The notes under the pieces were generated by a model, which saw nothing but the letters and a program-made list of their open reading frames with translations, was not told where the DNA came from and searched no databases. A stretch of 64,000 bases of DNA, taken from positions 4,398,209 through 4,462,208 of the forward strand of contig NC_079505.1 of assembly GCF_030052815.1 (NCBI RefSeq), given 5' to 3'. Source of the stretch: Hevea brasiliensis (taxonomy: Eukaryota > Streptophyta > Magnoliopsida > Malpighiales > Euphorbiaceae). Below are positions 11,094 to 22,940 of this stretch, one piece after another. Made by a program: the position numbers and the translations under genes. Position 1 is the stretch's first letter, and the number at the start of each line of letters is the position of its first letter.

Positions 11094-12548
11094 TGTTGAC
11101 CCCACAAGCTCAAAGGAGCATAGATTTTGATGATACCAAAACTCAACTAGAATCAAACTAACATTGTTTTAAGTGTTGTGAAAAAGACTAAGGATTTCAT
11201 GATGGATTCGTGCTCTTGAAGAAAGGATGACATTCTAAGGATAACACAGGACGAATCAAAGGAGATAAAAGAAGAAAATGTTACCTTCCAAGGCTGCATT
11301 GAAAATCAGAATTGAAGGTACATATAGTATTAGAGTTAGTTTTATCTTTTAGGATTACTTGTGAAAAGAATTGAGGAGTAAAAGTCAATGATACTTATTT
11401 TCAATCCCTCAAAAGATTTTCTTTTAATCATTACTGGCCTAAAAAGTGTTTGACTATGATTTGGTGTAAAGTTTTATAGTTTTGAAAGTTATGCAGAAAA
11501 GTTTTCCTGGTATGCTAACTGGTTTGCTACTTATATTAGTATGCTAACTGGTTCGCTATTTTCTCAAGTATGCTAACTGTTTCAACTCTGCACAACATCT
11601 CAGAAAACGACAAAATAACGGCTATTTTATTGAAATTCGTATCTATAACATTCAAATGAGTTCTGCAACGGTAAAAAACGTTCCAAAGCTATAAATACAC
11701 CTTCCTTTGGCCATTTTGCACTTAATGAAAGTCCCTCTACTGTTCAAAATCATTAAAGCTTTCATTCAAAGTGCTCAAAGTGATTTATTGCTCATCATTG
11801 GCTTATTTACTCAACTCTTCTTTATAGTTTCTGTTGTATTGAGTGAGAGTGAGTTTTAAACACATTATTATCATTTATGAGAGGTCATTCAAGCACCTAT
11901 TGAAGCTTGGTTGTGAAAAGTGTTTGGGATAATACTTGGTAGAAGTGTGAAGCTACTTGTAAAAGCTTTGGTGAGAAGATTTGTAAAGGGCTTTTGTCTC
12001 TTGCCTTTAAAAGAGAAGAATAGTGAAGTGAAGACTCAAAGTGGGATCTTTGAGAGAGTGGATGTAGGCTAGTTAAAGCCGAACCACTATAAAAATTTCA
12101 GTGTTCATTTTCTCAACCCTTGCTCTTTACATTTATGCATTTTAACTTTATGATTGATATGCTTTTACTGATATGAAAGTTGATATCATATGCTGTTGAT
12201 CTTGCTGCTATCTGAGAAAAACAGTTTACTGCTAAATCTGCTGATATCTGGTATAATCTGCTTGTCGTTTAATCGCCGCTTAGTATATCCGCATTCTCGT
12301 TTCTTTGTGTTAAAAATCTATCCAGATTACTGATATATTTACTGAATGCTAATATAGTCTGTTATATCAGTATACTGATTGCATATAGCTTAACCTTGAG
12401 TCAACTTGTCAAAAGAGTTATATTGTTCATATTTCACATTAGTCAATTAAGTTGAACCTAGCTGCAATTTTCAAAGGTTTTGAGCAAGAACCGAAAATTA
12501 TTTTTAAAGTCCAATTCACCCCCCTCTTGGACATATTTTGGGACATCA
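11094..12548 (+). mobile_element. Solo LTR, Ty1-copia (SIRE/Maximus-like)
   Basis: A 1455-bp block starts TGTTGACC and ends GGACATCA, with an exact 5-bp TSD AATCT on both sides (11089-11093 and 12549-12553). The phrase CCAATTCACCCCCCTCTTGG near the right end is characteristic of long copia LTRs of the SIRE/Maximus group. A TATAAATA box at 11690-11697 fits an LTR promoter in plus orientation. No internal region is attached, so it arose by LTR-LTR recombination. Confidence 0.85.
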
Positions 12549-12632
12549 AATCTACTTAAAGAAAAAGCAATAACAAATGTAAAAGCTTCTTGCTTTAGGA
12601 AGATTTCAAAAAGATGACTTTGTTCCATCATT

Positions 12633-13036
12633 CTTTTTTATAAAAATTACTAAATTTTATTTTTTTTTATAAAACTCACTGAATTTTAATTTGATTTCAT
12701 AAAAATTACTGTAATAAAAATTTAAAAATTTTTATGTTAACCTACTGACTTGTCAACTATTTTATATAAATAAAATTATCTCATTTTATTAGTTTCTTAA
12801 AAAAAAAAAAGAAAATATGATGCATAAAACACATCAAATTACCCCCTCGCCGTCAAATCCCCCCTTCTCTATTTCTTCTTCACCAGGAACCACTACCTAG
12901 GTTTGTGAAATAATTAATAGATTAATAAATTAACCTAAAAGCTTTTATTTTTCAGTTACAATAACTTTTATGAAATCAAATTGAAATTCATGAATTTTAT
13001 AAGAGAAATTAAAGTTTAGTAATTTTTATAAAAATG
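12633..13036. mobile_element. Inverted-repeat (foldback-type) MITE
   Basis: The two ends are inverted copies of about 85 bp, for example TATAAAAATTACTAAATTTT on the left and TATAAAAATTACTAAACTTT on the right in reverse, both continuing into a shared TTTGATTTCATAAAA block. The 230-bp centre has no gene. I could not define a TSD, so the superfamily is open. Confidence 0.65.
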
Positions 13037-14355
13037 CTAATAAAGTTGAGTGACACGTGTGATAATTACCCTAGCAAGTATAGATATATAATCTTACCGA
13101 ATCAGCAGAACAAGCACATAATAGAAGCAGCTTACTTTCTATTGCAATGTTTCCTTCTACGAATAGGATTTAATTGCTTCGCAAACCCTATTGAACTCAG
13201 AGCGAAATTATTAAACCCACCTTGAAGATTATAAGGTTGAAGTTGAGTGGAAACACCATAACTGGACTACAGCTAGTTTCCATTTGGCCCTTGCATCCAC
13301 TTCTATAGTTCTGCTAGTGGTAACATTATCCCATTTACTTTGCAATTATATTGTTGGATTTTGGGAACCCAATATTTTTCGTTCTTTTTTGGCAGTAATG
13401 AGAGAGAGAGAATATCTCTAATCCATCATTACAATCATGCTTTAAAGTGTTCTTTGCTATGCTTACACAGAGTGAAGCCTCTGTTTATAATTTATGGTAA
13501 TTCAATTTACCATAAAGAAAGTCATGTTGTGTCTTATATTCAATTTGTCATCACAGGTTAGTAATTTGATCACAAGTGAGGCGTGAAGGGGAATACCTTG
13601 AAAATTTGCATCACAAGAGATGAAAATATCGAATGCCTACTCTGGGAAATGTTATAATGTGACTTGCAGAAACAAAATTCTTCATTGTTCAGGATTTTAT
13701 ATGAAACTCGCAGTCAGATCTCAACGGTATTTGTGTTCTAATTTCTTGAATTGGTTTCTTGATATTGTGTGATATCCGGTCTCCAAAGATGTGGGAAGAG
13801 TTGCAGATTGAGATGGGCTAATTATCTTAGGCCTGCTGTCAAGAAAGGAGAGTTCAGTACTACAGATCAGTAGCAAAAGATCATCCAACTTCATGCTTCT
13901 CAAGGCTACAGGTAAAATCACACAAGTGAATTCCCTCAGAAGCTTTTATATATAACTACAATTGGGATTACTTTTAAACAATTAATTAAGGATACTGGCA
14001 AGAGGTTGACAAGTTTTGCTAAGTCCATTGGCTTACCCTTTTCTTTTAACATAGTTTATCGTGTTTGATACATTGGAGCTCAAAGAAAATTTTTTTGAGA
14101 CAATTTAGAGCCAATAATTTGTTTAATTTTAATTTGGTCTATATGCACCTAAAAATCTTTGAATAATTTTATTTCCACAAATATTCCATATTTTTAGTTG
14201 CAAATCAATTTATACATGGTGCTGACTTTTTTTTTTTTACCCATTAGATATATAACAGGAAATAAGCTTAACTGATTGCTTCTTATATAGGTTGCTTCTT
14301 AAAGAAATATATATTTAAGTTCCGCAGCTGCGTGCCGGTGATGATATGTTAATCA
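13037..14355. other. Intergenic region 3' of CYP89A-2
   Basis: Moderately AT-rich DNA with short random frames only. No domain, transposon terminus or RNA gene recognised. Confidence 0.5.
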
Positions 14356-15939
14356 CTAAAACCGAGGAGATAAATGAACTCGCAGAGGATTTTTCATTGA
14401 TATAGTGAGGTCGAATTTCTCAGTCAAATCAACATCTTCTCCATCAGCTGGTTTCCACTCAAAATGCCAAACCAAATTTGCCACAAGGTACTCCATATGA
14501 AGCATGGCAAACCCATTACCAGGGCAAATTCTCCTTCCTGCGCCAAAAGGCACCATCTTGATCTCTCTACTTCCAGTCACATCAAACCCTTCTTGATGAT
14601 GCTCCTGATCATCATCACTATTTTTCAAGAACCTCTCAGGCTTGAACTCCATAGGATTTTCCCAAACATTTGGGTCTCTCCCCATATCAGTTATCAAGAA
14701 GTTGACTGCAGTACCTTTTGGTACTATATAGCCACCCAATTCTACATCTTCTGTCACTGCACGCGGTGTCAACGGTGTATAACCTGGTGGGTGCCGCCTT
14801 AAACCTTCAAGAACTACCGCTTTTATATAAGGCATCTTTTGTAGATCATCTTCTTCGATGAACTTCCTTTGATCATCTCCTATGCCGCCTCTTATATCCT
14901 CCAAAATCTTAGCTTGAATTGCTGGGTACTTTACTACGTTAGCCATGATCCATTGCAATGCAGTCTTCGTTGAATCGGTGCCGGCGCCGACAAATTCTTT
15001 ACACAAGCCAACAATTTCGAGTTCTTTAAGGTTCTCCTCCTCTTCAGGATCTTGAAAGTTTAGTAATGTATCTACGTAAAAAACACCACCTTGATCTTTT
15101 CTTGAAGTGTCTTTTTCTTGCTCCGTGATTTTCTTTCTTGACCTTATCAGGGCAACAATGGCATCGTCGTAACGGGTAGCGATTTCAATTAGCTCCTTCC
15201 ATTGCTTTCTGAACAAGAACTTACCCAACTTTGGGAAGATAATGAACGGCCTCAATCGATATTGTAAATTCTTGAAATGTCTTTGTTGATCAGCTTCAAT
15301 CTCTCTGATTTGTTTATCTTCAACATTATCTCCAAAACACAAGAGAACCAACATAGAGAAGATTGCATGGCGAAAATGTTCTTCCACAAAGACAGCTTTC
15401 TCGCCCTTAGAATCATGTTTAAGGGCATCAATAAGAATGTTCAGAACTCGCTTTCTGACAAGGGAGAAGGATCTAAGCTGAGAAGGATTGAGAACTCCTG
15501 CTGTGAGATTTCTACGAAGAGCACGCCAAGTAGGTCCATAAGGAGATTTACTGATGACTTTACTAGAGTTGCTAATAATAATGAGTTTGTTAACGGAGAT
15601 GGGGCGGTCGGCAAAAACGGCACCGTTTTGGACAAGAGCTTGGTGGGCGAGAGAGTTGTTCGTGATGTAAATGGTGGGTTGAGAACCAACATGGACAGTG
15701 ATAAGAGGGCCATATTTCTGTCGAAGGTTAGAGATGAAAGGGCCAAGTTCCAAGAAAGATTTTCTGCTAAAAATGAAGGTGGCTATGAGGGAAATTCTGG
15801 AAGGTCCAGGAGGGAGATTCAGATTCTTGTTGGTGGGTTTTGATGACGAAGAAGAAAAAAGAAGAAGATGAAGTTGAGTGATAAGAGGTTTCAGGAGAAG
15901 ACATAGGCACAGAGAAGCAAAGAAGATGAAGAGCTCCAT
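14356..15939 (-). CDS. Cytochrome P450, CYP89A-like (second copy)
   Basis: An intact intronless frame of 527 residues, closely similar along its whole length to the copy at 2303-3874. It has the same N-terminal ER anchor (1-25), the proline hinge LPPGPS (42-47), I-helix motif GAGTDST (318-324), E378-x-x-R381, PERF (434-437) and haem loop FGAGRRICPG (465-474, Cys472). The I-helix reads FVGAGTDSTKTALQW where the first copy has FISAGTDTTMTALHW, and the segment after ExxR reads PPGYTPLTPRA instead of PPGYAPATPHA. These are predicted substrate-recognition regions 4 and 5, so substrate range may differ. It is a probable microsomal monooxygenase of unknown substrate. The duplicated unit includes the coding region, the leader and about 100-250 bp of promoter. 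Confidence 0.95.
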   Translation of the reverse strand: MELFIFFASLCLCLLLKPLITQLHLLLFSSSSSKPTNKNLNLPPGPSRISLIATFIFSRKSFLELGPFISNLRQKYGPLITVHVGSQPTIYITNNSLAHQALVQNGAVFADRPISVNKLIIISNSSKVISKSPYGPTWRALRRNLTAGVLNPSQLRSFSLVRKRVLNILIDALKHDSKGEKAVFVEEHFRHAIFSMLVLLCFGDNVEDKQIREIEADQQRHFKNLQYRLRPFIIFPKLGKFLFRKQWKELIEIATRYDDAIVALIRSRKKITEQEKDTSRKDQGGVFYVDTLLNFQDPEEEENLKELEIVGLCKEFVGAGTDSTKTALQWIMANVVKYPAIQAKILEDIRGGIGDDQRKFIEEDDLQKMPYIKAVVLEGLRRHPPGYTPLTPRAVTEDVELGGYIVPKGTAVNFLITDMGRDPNVWENPMEFKPERFLKNSDDDQEHHQEGFDVTGSREIKMVPFGAGRRICPGNGFAMLHMEYLVANLVWHFEWKPADGEDVDLTEKFDLTISMKNPLRVHLSPRF

Positions 15940-15998
15940 TGATCTCTCTCTCTTTGCAAGTTAGTGTATGCTTATGGATATTCAATTGTTAAGCATGG

Positions 15999-16006
15999 TA
16001 TTTATA
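15999..16006 (-). promoter_or_regulatory. TATA box of CYP89A-2
   Basis: TATAAATA on the minus strand, 60 nt before the ATG, in the same context as in the first copy. Further upstream, the block at 16177-16218 matches 4031-4078 of the first copy. About 100 bp more lies between TATA and this block here than in copy 1, so an indel separates the promoters. Confidence 0.7.
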
Positions 16007-16241
16007 AGAGAAATTATTTAGTACATTTGGTGTAAATATATCATGCTCGATTCGTTTTTTATATTATAAAGATGGTTTACTTTTTTGAAAGAGAAAGTAT
16101 AATTTTTTAATAGTTTTTATGTACCTAATAATTAGTAGTATTTATAGATTTTTTTAACACATTTTTTGCTTAAATTTATTGATAAATGGAATTTGCTACC
16201 CTCCAGATCCATTAAAAATTTATTGATAATGGTTTACTTGT

Positions 16242-16440
16242 TAGGAGTGAGAATTATGCGGCTTAAACCGAATAAATTGATCGAACCAATTGATTTCAAT
16301 TTTTTGATTTGATTTTAATAATATTTGATTTTAATTTTTAAAAAGTACAGTTATTTCTGTTCGATTTGATTTTTGAAGATTAAACATCGAAATAACTAAA
16401 TTAAACCGATATAACATTAAACTCACACACTTAACTTATA
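16242..16440. repeat. Degenerate sub-terminal hAT-like sequence
   Basis: It begins TAGGAGTGAGAATTATGCGG and is dense in AAACCGA/TCGATTT motifs, like the ends of non-autonomous hAT elements. A similar terminus lies at about 63215-63232. No partner end or TSD was found. Confidence 0.3.
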
Positions 16441-16444
16441 TAGG

Positions 16445-16620
16445 AATGTTTATTAGCCAAGTGGTAAGATTGGTTTAAAATCTTTTCAAGGTTGCGTGTT
16501 CAATTCTAATAGTCTACATTTTTTAATTCTTTTTTTTAACAATCAATCTTAACCATTCCTCTAGTCTAATCTCAACCGTCCACTTGCACTATATATATAT
16601 ATATATATATTCATAGTCCT
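16445..16620 (+). mobile_element. Possible tRNA-derived SINE
   Basis: A pol III A-box-like sequence TAGCCAAGTGG (16454-16464) is followed 33 bp later by a B-box-like GTTCAATTC (16498-16506), the spacing found in tRNA-derived SINEs. A (TA)n stretch follows at about 16592-16610. No TSD was found and the ends are approximate. Confidence 0.45.
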
Positions 16621-16942
16621 AGCCTTCCTCTCTTTCACTTGCAATCGTCTCCCCCTCTTCTGTTTCTTTTTCACATTTCAGGCATCCTCTTTATCATTTT
16701 TTTTTTTTTTTGCTATCATCCTCTTTCTCCATTATGTTTTTCTTTAATCCACTAGGGTTTCATCCCCATTTTATGATCAACACTTTAGAATTAATAAGAA
16801 AACATTATTTTTTAAGTTCATACTCCTGATACAAAAGAAGATGGAAGCACAATCTAAAGGAGGCAACCATGTCGAAAGCAGTATAAGAGTATCAAGAACA
16901 TCAAAATACAACCTTGCAGTGTCGAAGCAACACCAATGCCAT

Positions 16943-17717
16943 TGTCATGACCCGATCCCATAGGCCGGACCTGCACTAGGATCCGAGACCAGTAGTAAGC
17001 CTTACTAATATCAAATCCATAGTCAAGGCCCAAAATTGAGGCCCAACTTGTAAATAAAATAAAATATTATATTATATTTTTATCTGGGTCATCCTAATCC
17101 GATAACTATCAACTACTAAAGTTAGGGGAGTTCAGCTTAATCCTAATATCATCATTTATAAATTATTTAAATATCATAAAAATCTTGATTTATTGATATC
17201 AAGAACATAAATTAACACAGTTCCTAACAAGGTCCATACTATTACTAACACATGCGGAGTTCTAAATTATAAATTTAGAAAATAATAATATAAATAAATA
17301 ACTGCGAATAAACCTGCGAGGAAGAAAGCAAGTTATTCTGAAAAAGAACTCCTCCTATAGCTTCGAAAAATAAGGTGAATAGGAGTGAGCGTTCGACTGA
17401 TAGAGTAAGATATAGATTTTACATATAATTTCTATAACTATCTAGTATTAATCCATCCCTAAGGATAAAATGCAACCCATATCAACAATTTCACCAAAAT
17501 CAAACAATATTCACACAAAGAATAATTTGGAGTACTCACACACTTATGTGTCACCCATATCAACAATTTCACCAAAATCAAACAATATTAACACAAAGAA
17601 TAATTTGGAGCACTCACACACTTATGTGTCACATCAGTATAAATACGATATGGGAGCTAATCCCTTATACAGCTCTCTTGATCCAAGGCCTACCAGCGAG
17701 ATCAACTCGAGTTGGAC
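16943..17717 (-). mobile_element. Element B, left LTR, first part (interrupted by element A)
   Basis: Starts TGTCATGACCCGATCCCAT and matches the right LTR of the same element beginning at 31872 (TGTCACAACCCAATCCCAT). The match is broken at 17717 where element A begins and resumes after 26208. In the right LTR the corresponding stretch (CAAGCTGGACTTTCTC near 32577-32592) is continuous, which demonstrates the insertion. The last part holds a tandem copy of a 71-bp motif (CACCCATATCAACAATTTC near 17476 and again near 17547). Confidence 0.85.
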
Positions 17718-19428
17718 TGTCACGACTCAACCTATGGGCCGTACCGGCACTAGGACCTGGGCCGACATAAAGCCCCTGAAACCCGTAGTAAGCCTTACTA
17801 TTCTCAAACCCATGACCAGACCCATAATTTAGGCCCAATATGCATATAAAATAATTTAAATTAAACTGTTATAATTTTATTTTGGGCCAACTTAACTCAG
17901 AAATTATCAGAAATTAAAATTAGGGGAGTCCAGCTCAACCCTGTTACATCATTTACAAACTATTTAAAACTCATAAAAAATTTTCATTTGTTAATACAAA
18001 AACTTAAATTCATGCAGTCCCTGACAGGATTAATGCTACTACTAGTACATGCGGAGTTCTAAATTACAAATTTAGATAACAATAATACAGTTAAGTAATT
18101 TTTTTCATAACCTGCGAGGAAAGGAACAGCTTATTCTGAAAAAAGGTCTCCTCCTGTAGCCTGGAAAAATATGGTGAACAGGAGTGAGCGTTCGACTTAG
18201 AGAGTAAAATACCAATTTCAATCATAATTTCTATAGCTATCTAAAGCTAATGCACCTTGTAGAGTGATATGCAACATCCTCATAAATTTTTCATACAATT
18301 CATATCACAATCAGCAAAAAGGCAATTTGGAGCACTCACACACCCAACACTGTCAAACAATACATATATGGGAGCTGATCCCCTATACAGCCCTCTTAAT
18401 CTAACTTCTGTCAGCGAGTGTCTCTTGAGCCGTGTCTACCCCGAAGGACCGAGTCCCAGCGAGTGTCTCTCAAGCCATGTCTGCCCGTCCTATCCATATC
18501 CCACACAACACGCACGCTAACACATGCACACTGCTCCAAATTACCGCGAACAACATCTATGGCACTTCATCATTTTAAAATGCAATATAAATCATGTCTA
18601 GTATTTAACTATATAGATATATATTTATAAGTGATACATGGGCATGCTTAAACATATAATAATATCGAAATTACAATAAAAATTAATATTTTACTCACAA
18701 ACTTGAACCGAGGTCACTACGGCGACTGGACGGAGGAGGAAGGCTGTCCTGACTACTTGACAATTTCATTGCAATTATTTAATATATTTGACTCAATACA
18801 AGTTTAGAAAAAACCAAAGTCACTCTAAGTTGTACTGAAAATTCGACAGAATTTCCCCTATACCTATGACCTACCCAACCAATAAAATGGTTCAAATAAC
18901 ACTTCTAAACTTAACCCATATCTCGTCATCATTATATGGCCCCTCCTGGGCCCTCCAAACTAAACAATAATCACAACATCAGACAACTCAATTATAAGAC
19001 TTCAAAACTAATATTTTTCAAAAACTATCAAAACTAACTTTAAAAATTCTATAAACCTGCCACACAGTCCTTAACAATATTATAAGGCTATTGCAATAGG
19101 AATCGTAATTTTCTTATCATCCACGAATATTTTATAAATTTTATTCTAACCCAGTACAAGGCAAAAATTGAGTAATGTAGAGTTCGAGTTTACCTATGCC
19201 AAATCTGACAACTGGAACGCGTCCAGAACGTCTGAAAACGATGGGGTAGCCTATAATCTTGTCCCGGTTCTGAAATGGTTCCAGCAGCTTATCTGCTCGA
19301 CCCGAAATTACAGATTCGGGCGACGATCAAATTTCCATGAAATGAAAGTATATACGCGAAGTCCACAATATCAGGGTTAGAATAAAAAAAATATATAAAA
19401 TAATTATTTGAAAATTAGGAATGTTACA
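17718..19428 (-). repeat. Element A LTR (3' LTR in element orientation)
   Basis: 1711 bp, starting TGTCACGACTCAACC and ending AGGAATGTTACA on the plus strand. It aligns along its length with 24436-26208. Confidence 0.88.
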
Positions 19429-19810
19429 TTCTTCCCCCTTATAGAAAATTCGTCCTCGAATTTTACACAAGGCAGAACAATGACACATAGTTGCATATCA
19501 AACTTATGAGTACTTGCTGCGTATATCCCACTCTAACTTCCAAGTGCATTCGTCCATAGATTAACTTCTCCACAGGACTAACCATAGGGATTTGCCTTGA
19601 CCAAAGTTGAATCATCTGATAGTCTAATATAGCTACTAGTTGCTCCTCAAAGATCAAATTCTCATTTAACTCCACTGTGTCTGGTCACAGCACATGAGAA
19701 GGATCGGGAACATACTTTCTAAGCATGAAAATGTGGAATACTGGGTGGACATGAGAAAGGTTTGGTAGTAACTCTAACTGATAGGTAATTGCTCCCACTC
19801 TGTCCATGAT
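19429..19810 (-). pseudogene. Polypurine tract and chromovirus integrase C-terminus/chromodomain remnant
   Basis: Next to the LTR the minus strand has the polypurine tract and the FEDEF-type sequence TTCGAGGACGAATTTTC common to Del/Tekay chromoviruses. Further in, it reads LSHVHPVFHIFMLRKYVPDP, the conserved end of chromoviral integrase, then after a stop ENLIFEEQLVAILDYQM, which resembles the start of the chromodomain. Frameshifts and stops make it non-functional. Confidence 0.75.
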
Positions 19811-19949
19811 CTTAAAAGGTCCTATATAACGGAGTGCCAATTTACCTTTTCTTTCCAAATCTCATAAACCTTTTCATAGGAGAAACCTTCAAGAATATGG
19901 TCACCCATTGCAAATTTTACATCTTTCCGCCTTGGATCTGCATGGATGG

Positions 19950-22848
19950 TTAAAAATTTTTATGTCTATCTGCCCCTGTCGTAGTATGCCAACTACCATC
20001 CTCCTTCTGAGTTTAAACCATCACATCTGACTACTCGTTTACACCTCTCTTTTTTTTTTGTCATCTCTAGTACTCATTATAACTCCACTGCTCTCGACTT
20101 GATATCTGATAACTTTAATCAACTTTGGCGCTTACCTCACTTTTATTACGCCCTAACGTGTCTCTTGGTGACTTCAGTCCTCATTCCTTTGTTTTAATAA
20201 TCTCTGTTCCCCAAAAACATGACTTATGTTCCTTACCCTATAGTATCCAATGAAATGCTTTCCTGTAGCACCTATCATATACATCTCGTTCGAAACCTTT
20301 ACTTGTCCTATGACATCAATGGTCAATACCTATAAATCTTCTCACTCCTATGATCCTTCAAATTTTCAATCTCTTTTGTGTCATTACTAAGGTCCTTAGA
20401 CCAGCTTCTGTCCATCTTATGTAACTAGTTATGTAGAGCTCCATCCAAGTGTCAAGCGTACCCTACACCACTTATCAATATTGGAAAGTGAACTGGGTCT
20501 CTTCTCTTATAGGACAAATGTATTTGTATTCCCTGACAACCCAGTTAATGCAACTTTATCGTTTCCCACTCCTTCTCTAGAATGGAAATATCTAGACTTC
20601 TTCCTAAAGCTTCTTAGTATGTGGCCTACTTTTGACACATTGGCACTTAGATCAAGGCTCTACTACTCCTTTAATCTATCATCTCATAATAACTTGTTTC
20701 AAACATCTCTTAGTGTGTTCCTAGCATACCTATTCCTTTTTATCCTTATCATTATAACTAGCTCTACCGAGCTTTCTTTCTGTCCTTTGGATCTTATCCA
20801 CTTTCTTTTCCTATTTCTGCTATCATTGATATCTTTTCAACATGCTGTACTTATTCCTTAATCTTAGTCCTATCTCACCCTTACACCTTTTCCTTCAAGG
20901 ATGTCCATCCCATCATCAACTTTAATTTTTTTTTTTTTTAAATTTCTTAGTCTTATCTTGATTACTAGTTCCACTACTTCGAGAATTTTAACTTTACGAT
21001 TGACTCCTACCAGCACATTCTTCACATTACATAACACTTATAATTAACCATAGAAAATTCTTTTTGTATCCCCTTTCCCAACTTACCTATCAGAACATTA
21101 TCATTTCCTACCAGCCTAAGTAGGAAATTGCTCATCCTGGATGGATAAGAGCCCCAGAAATTATAAGTTCCATATGAACTAACACAGCTGTGGGAAATAT
21201 GTGCCATGCCTTAATTCTGAACAAGATACTTCACGTGTTCATTCTCCTTAATATAATCACATATACTGCCCATAGCTTTCCAAACTTCAGCCTCAACTTT
21301 TTCCATTAGCAACAATTTCATTCGCTGTAACTCATTAGCAAATAGCACTTCCTCCAGCTTATAGTTCAAAAGGGTTGTAAGCCCTAGTAACTATCTTGAT
21401 TTAACTCCTGTCATCTCTCTGATCATTCTTTTATACTTAACATTAGTACACCATTATCGTCATTTTTGCCTCAAAAGATTGGATATGTACTAACGCCCAT
21501 CAAATTTTCAATTACTTGGGTCACTTTGACACGACCTCTCTTCTTAACATAATCTCCTAGAATTGAAACACGAGCCAATTTGAAAAGAAGGAGAAATGTT
21601 CTCCCACCATTTATGGTATACCATTGTTTGATAAACAAGATTTAGCTCATACCCCTTAGTCTCCCTTTTTAGTTTCATTATTTCTTTGTAATTATTGTGC
21701 GTTATTACAAGATATTAGTTGTATCCACCATTTGTTATACTGTTGTCCTACCTGACATATCATCTTAGAATTTACTATTTCCTTTTTACTCTTCATTTAT
21801 CTTCCATACTTATAATTATTTGTCCAATGCTCCTTATACTTAGTTATATTCTAGAAGATAAAAGCACTCACATATTCTTTCATATCTACTCCAATCTTAC
21901 CAACAATCACTCCTCTAATCCATGTACTTCTCAATATCTTATAATTATATCTATACCTATCTTGTCCTATTCTGACCGTTATTAGCGTTCTATTACATAT
22001 TATCATACTATTATTTATTTATTATTACTCTTTTTTTTTTACATAACTATTCTATCGATCACACTGAAAATATATGTCTAACTCCAATTTTTGACTCTAG
22101 GTCTCACCACTCTAAATTTTAATATCAAGCTTCTGTGACATTATCCCTCATCTTGCATATTTATATCCCTTATGTTGACTTTTATCCAACTTACTCCTAC
22201 TGATCTTGCTTCTTTATCTGACAATACAATTCAAGTTACCACAGCACGCTCAACAGTTACTACCTACTTTGGTCGCACACCTCACCTAATTTCCATTATA
22301 CTGTCAACAACCAAAAGGGTTCTTATGTCATTGCCCCATTATCCTACCTTGGGGGTAGAAAACAGATAAGGTCTAATCCAGATCCTGTAACTCTAAGCTC
22401 TAGGCTCAGCTCCTAACACTACATCAATTATTACCTGCTCTAAGTCCTATACTTCTGGTTTCCATAACTTAACAATGTTCTTCCTAATGCCATCCTTTTC
22501 TACGCTCTCTATTCTTTTTTTTTTTTTTTATCTCGTTTACCCTTCCTAAAACCATATTCACCTCCTCGGTATTTTGGCTCTATTCTTCCTAATCTTATCA
22601 TAATATGTTTTTTCCAGTTTATTCTTTAGCCAATTCTTTTTATCTTACCCAAATCCGAACTTTCACTCTTCCATCCTTTAGCTCTATTTTCTTTTTGAAC
22701 CTAATTGTCATATCAGAAACTTTTACCTTTCCACTATCCCTACCACGTCATCTACACCTCAATGTTACTCAAAATTGATCCTCTAACTACCCTAGCTAGA
22801 CTTCCACTGGCATTCAGGCTATCTCTCCTACTGCATTTGAACCGCACT

Positions 22849-22940
<92 letters not shown>

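Noticed and set aside
20481..20861. 126-codon plus-strand frame in element A
   Set aside because: Runs in the antisense direction of the element, is rich in Leu, Ser and Phe from pyrimidine bias, and has no domain.
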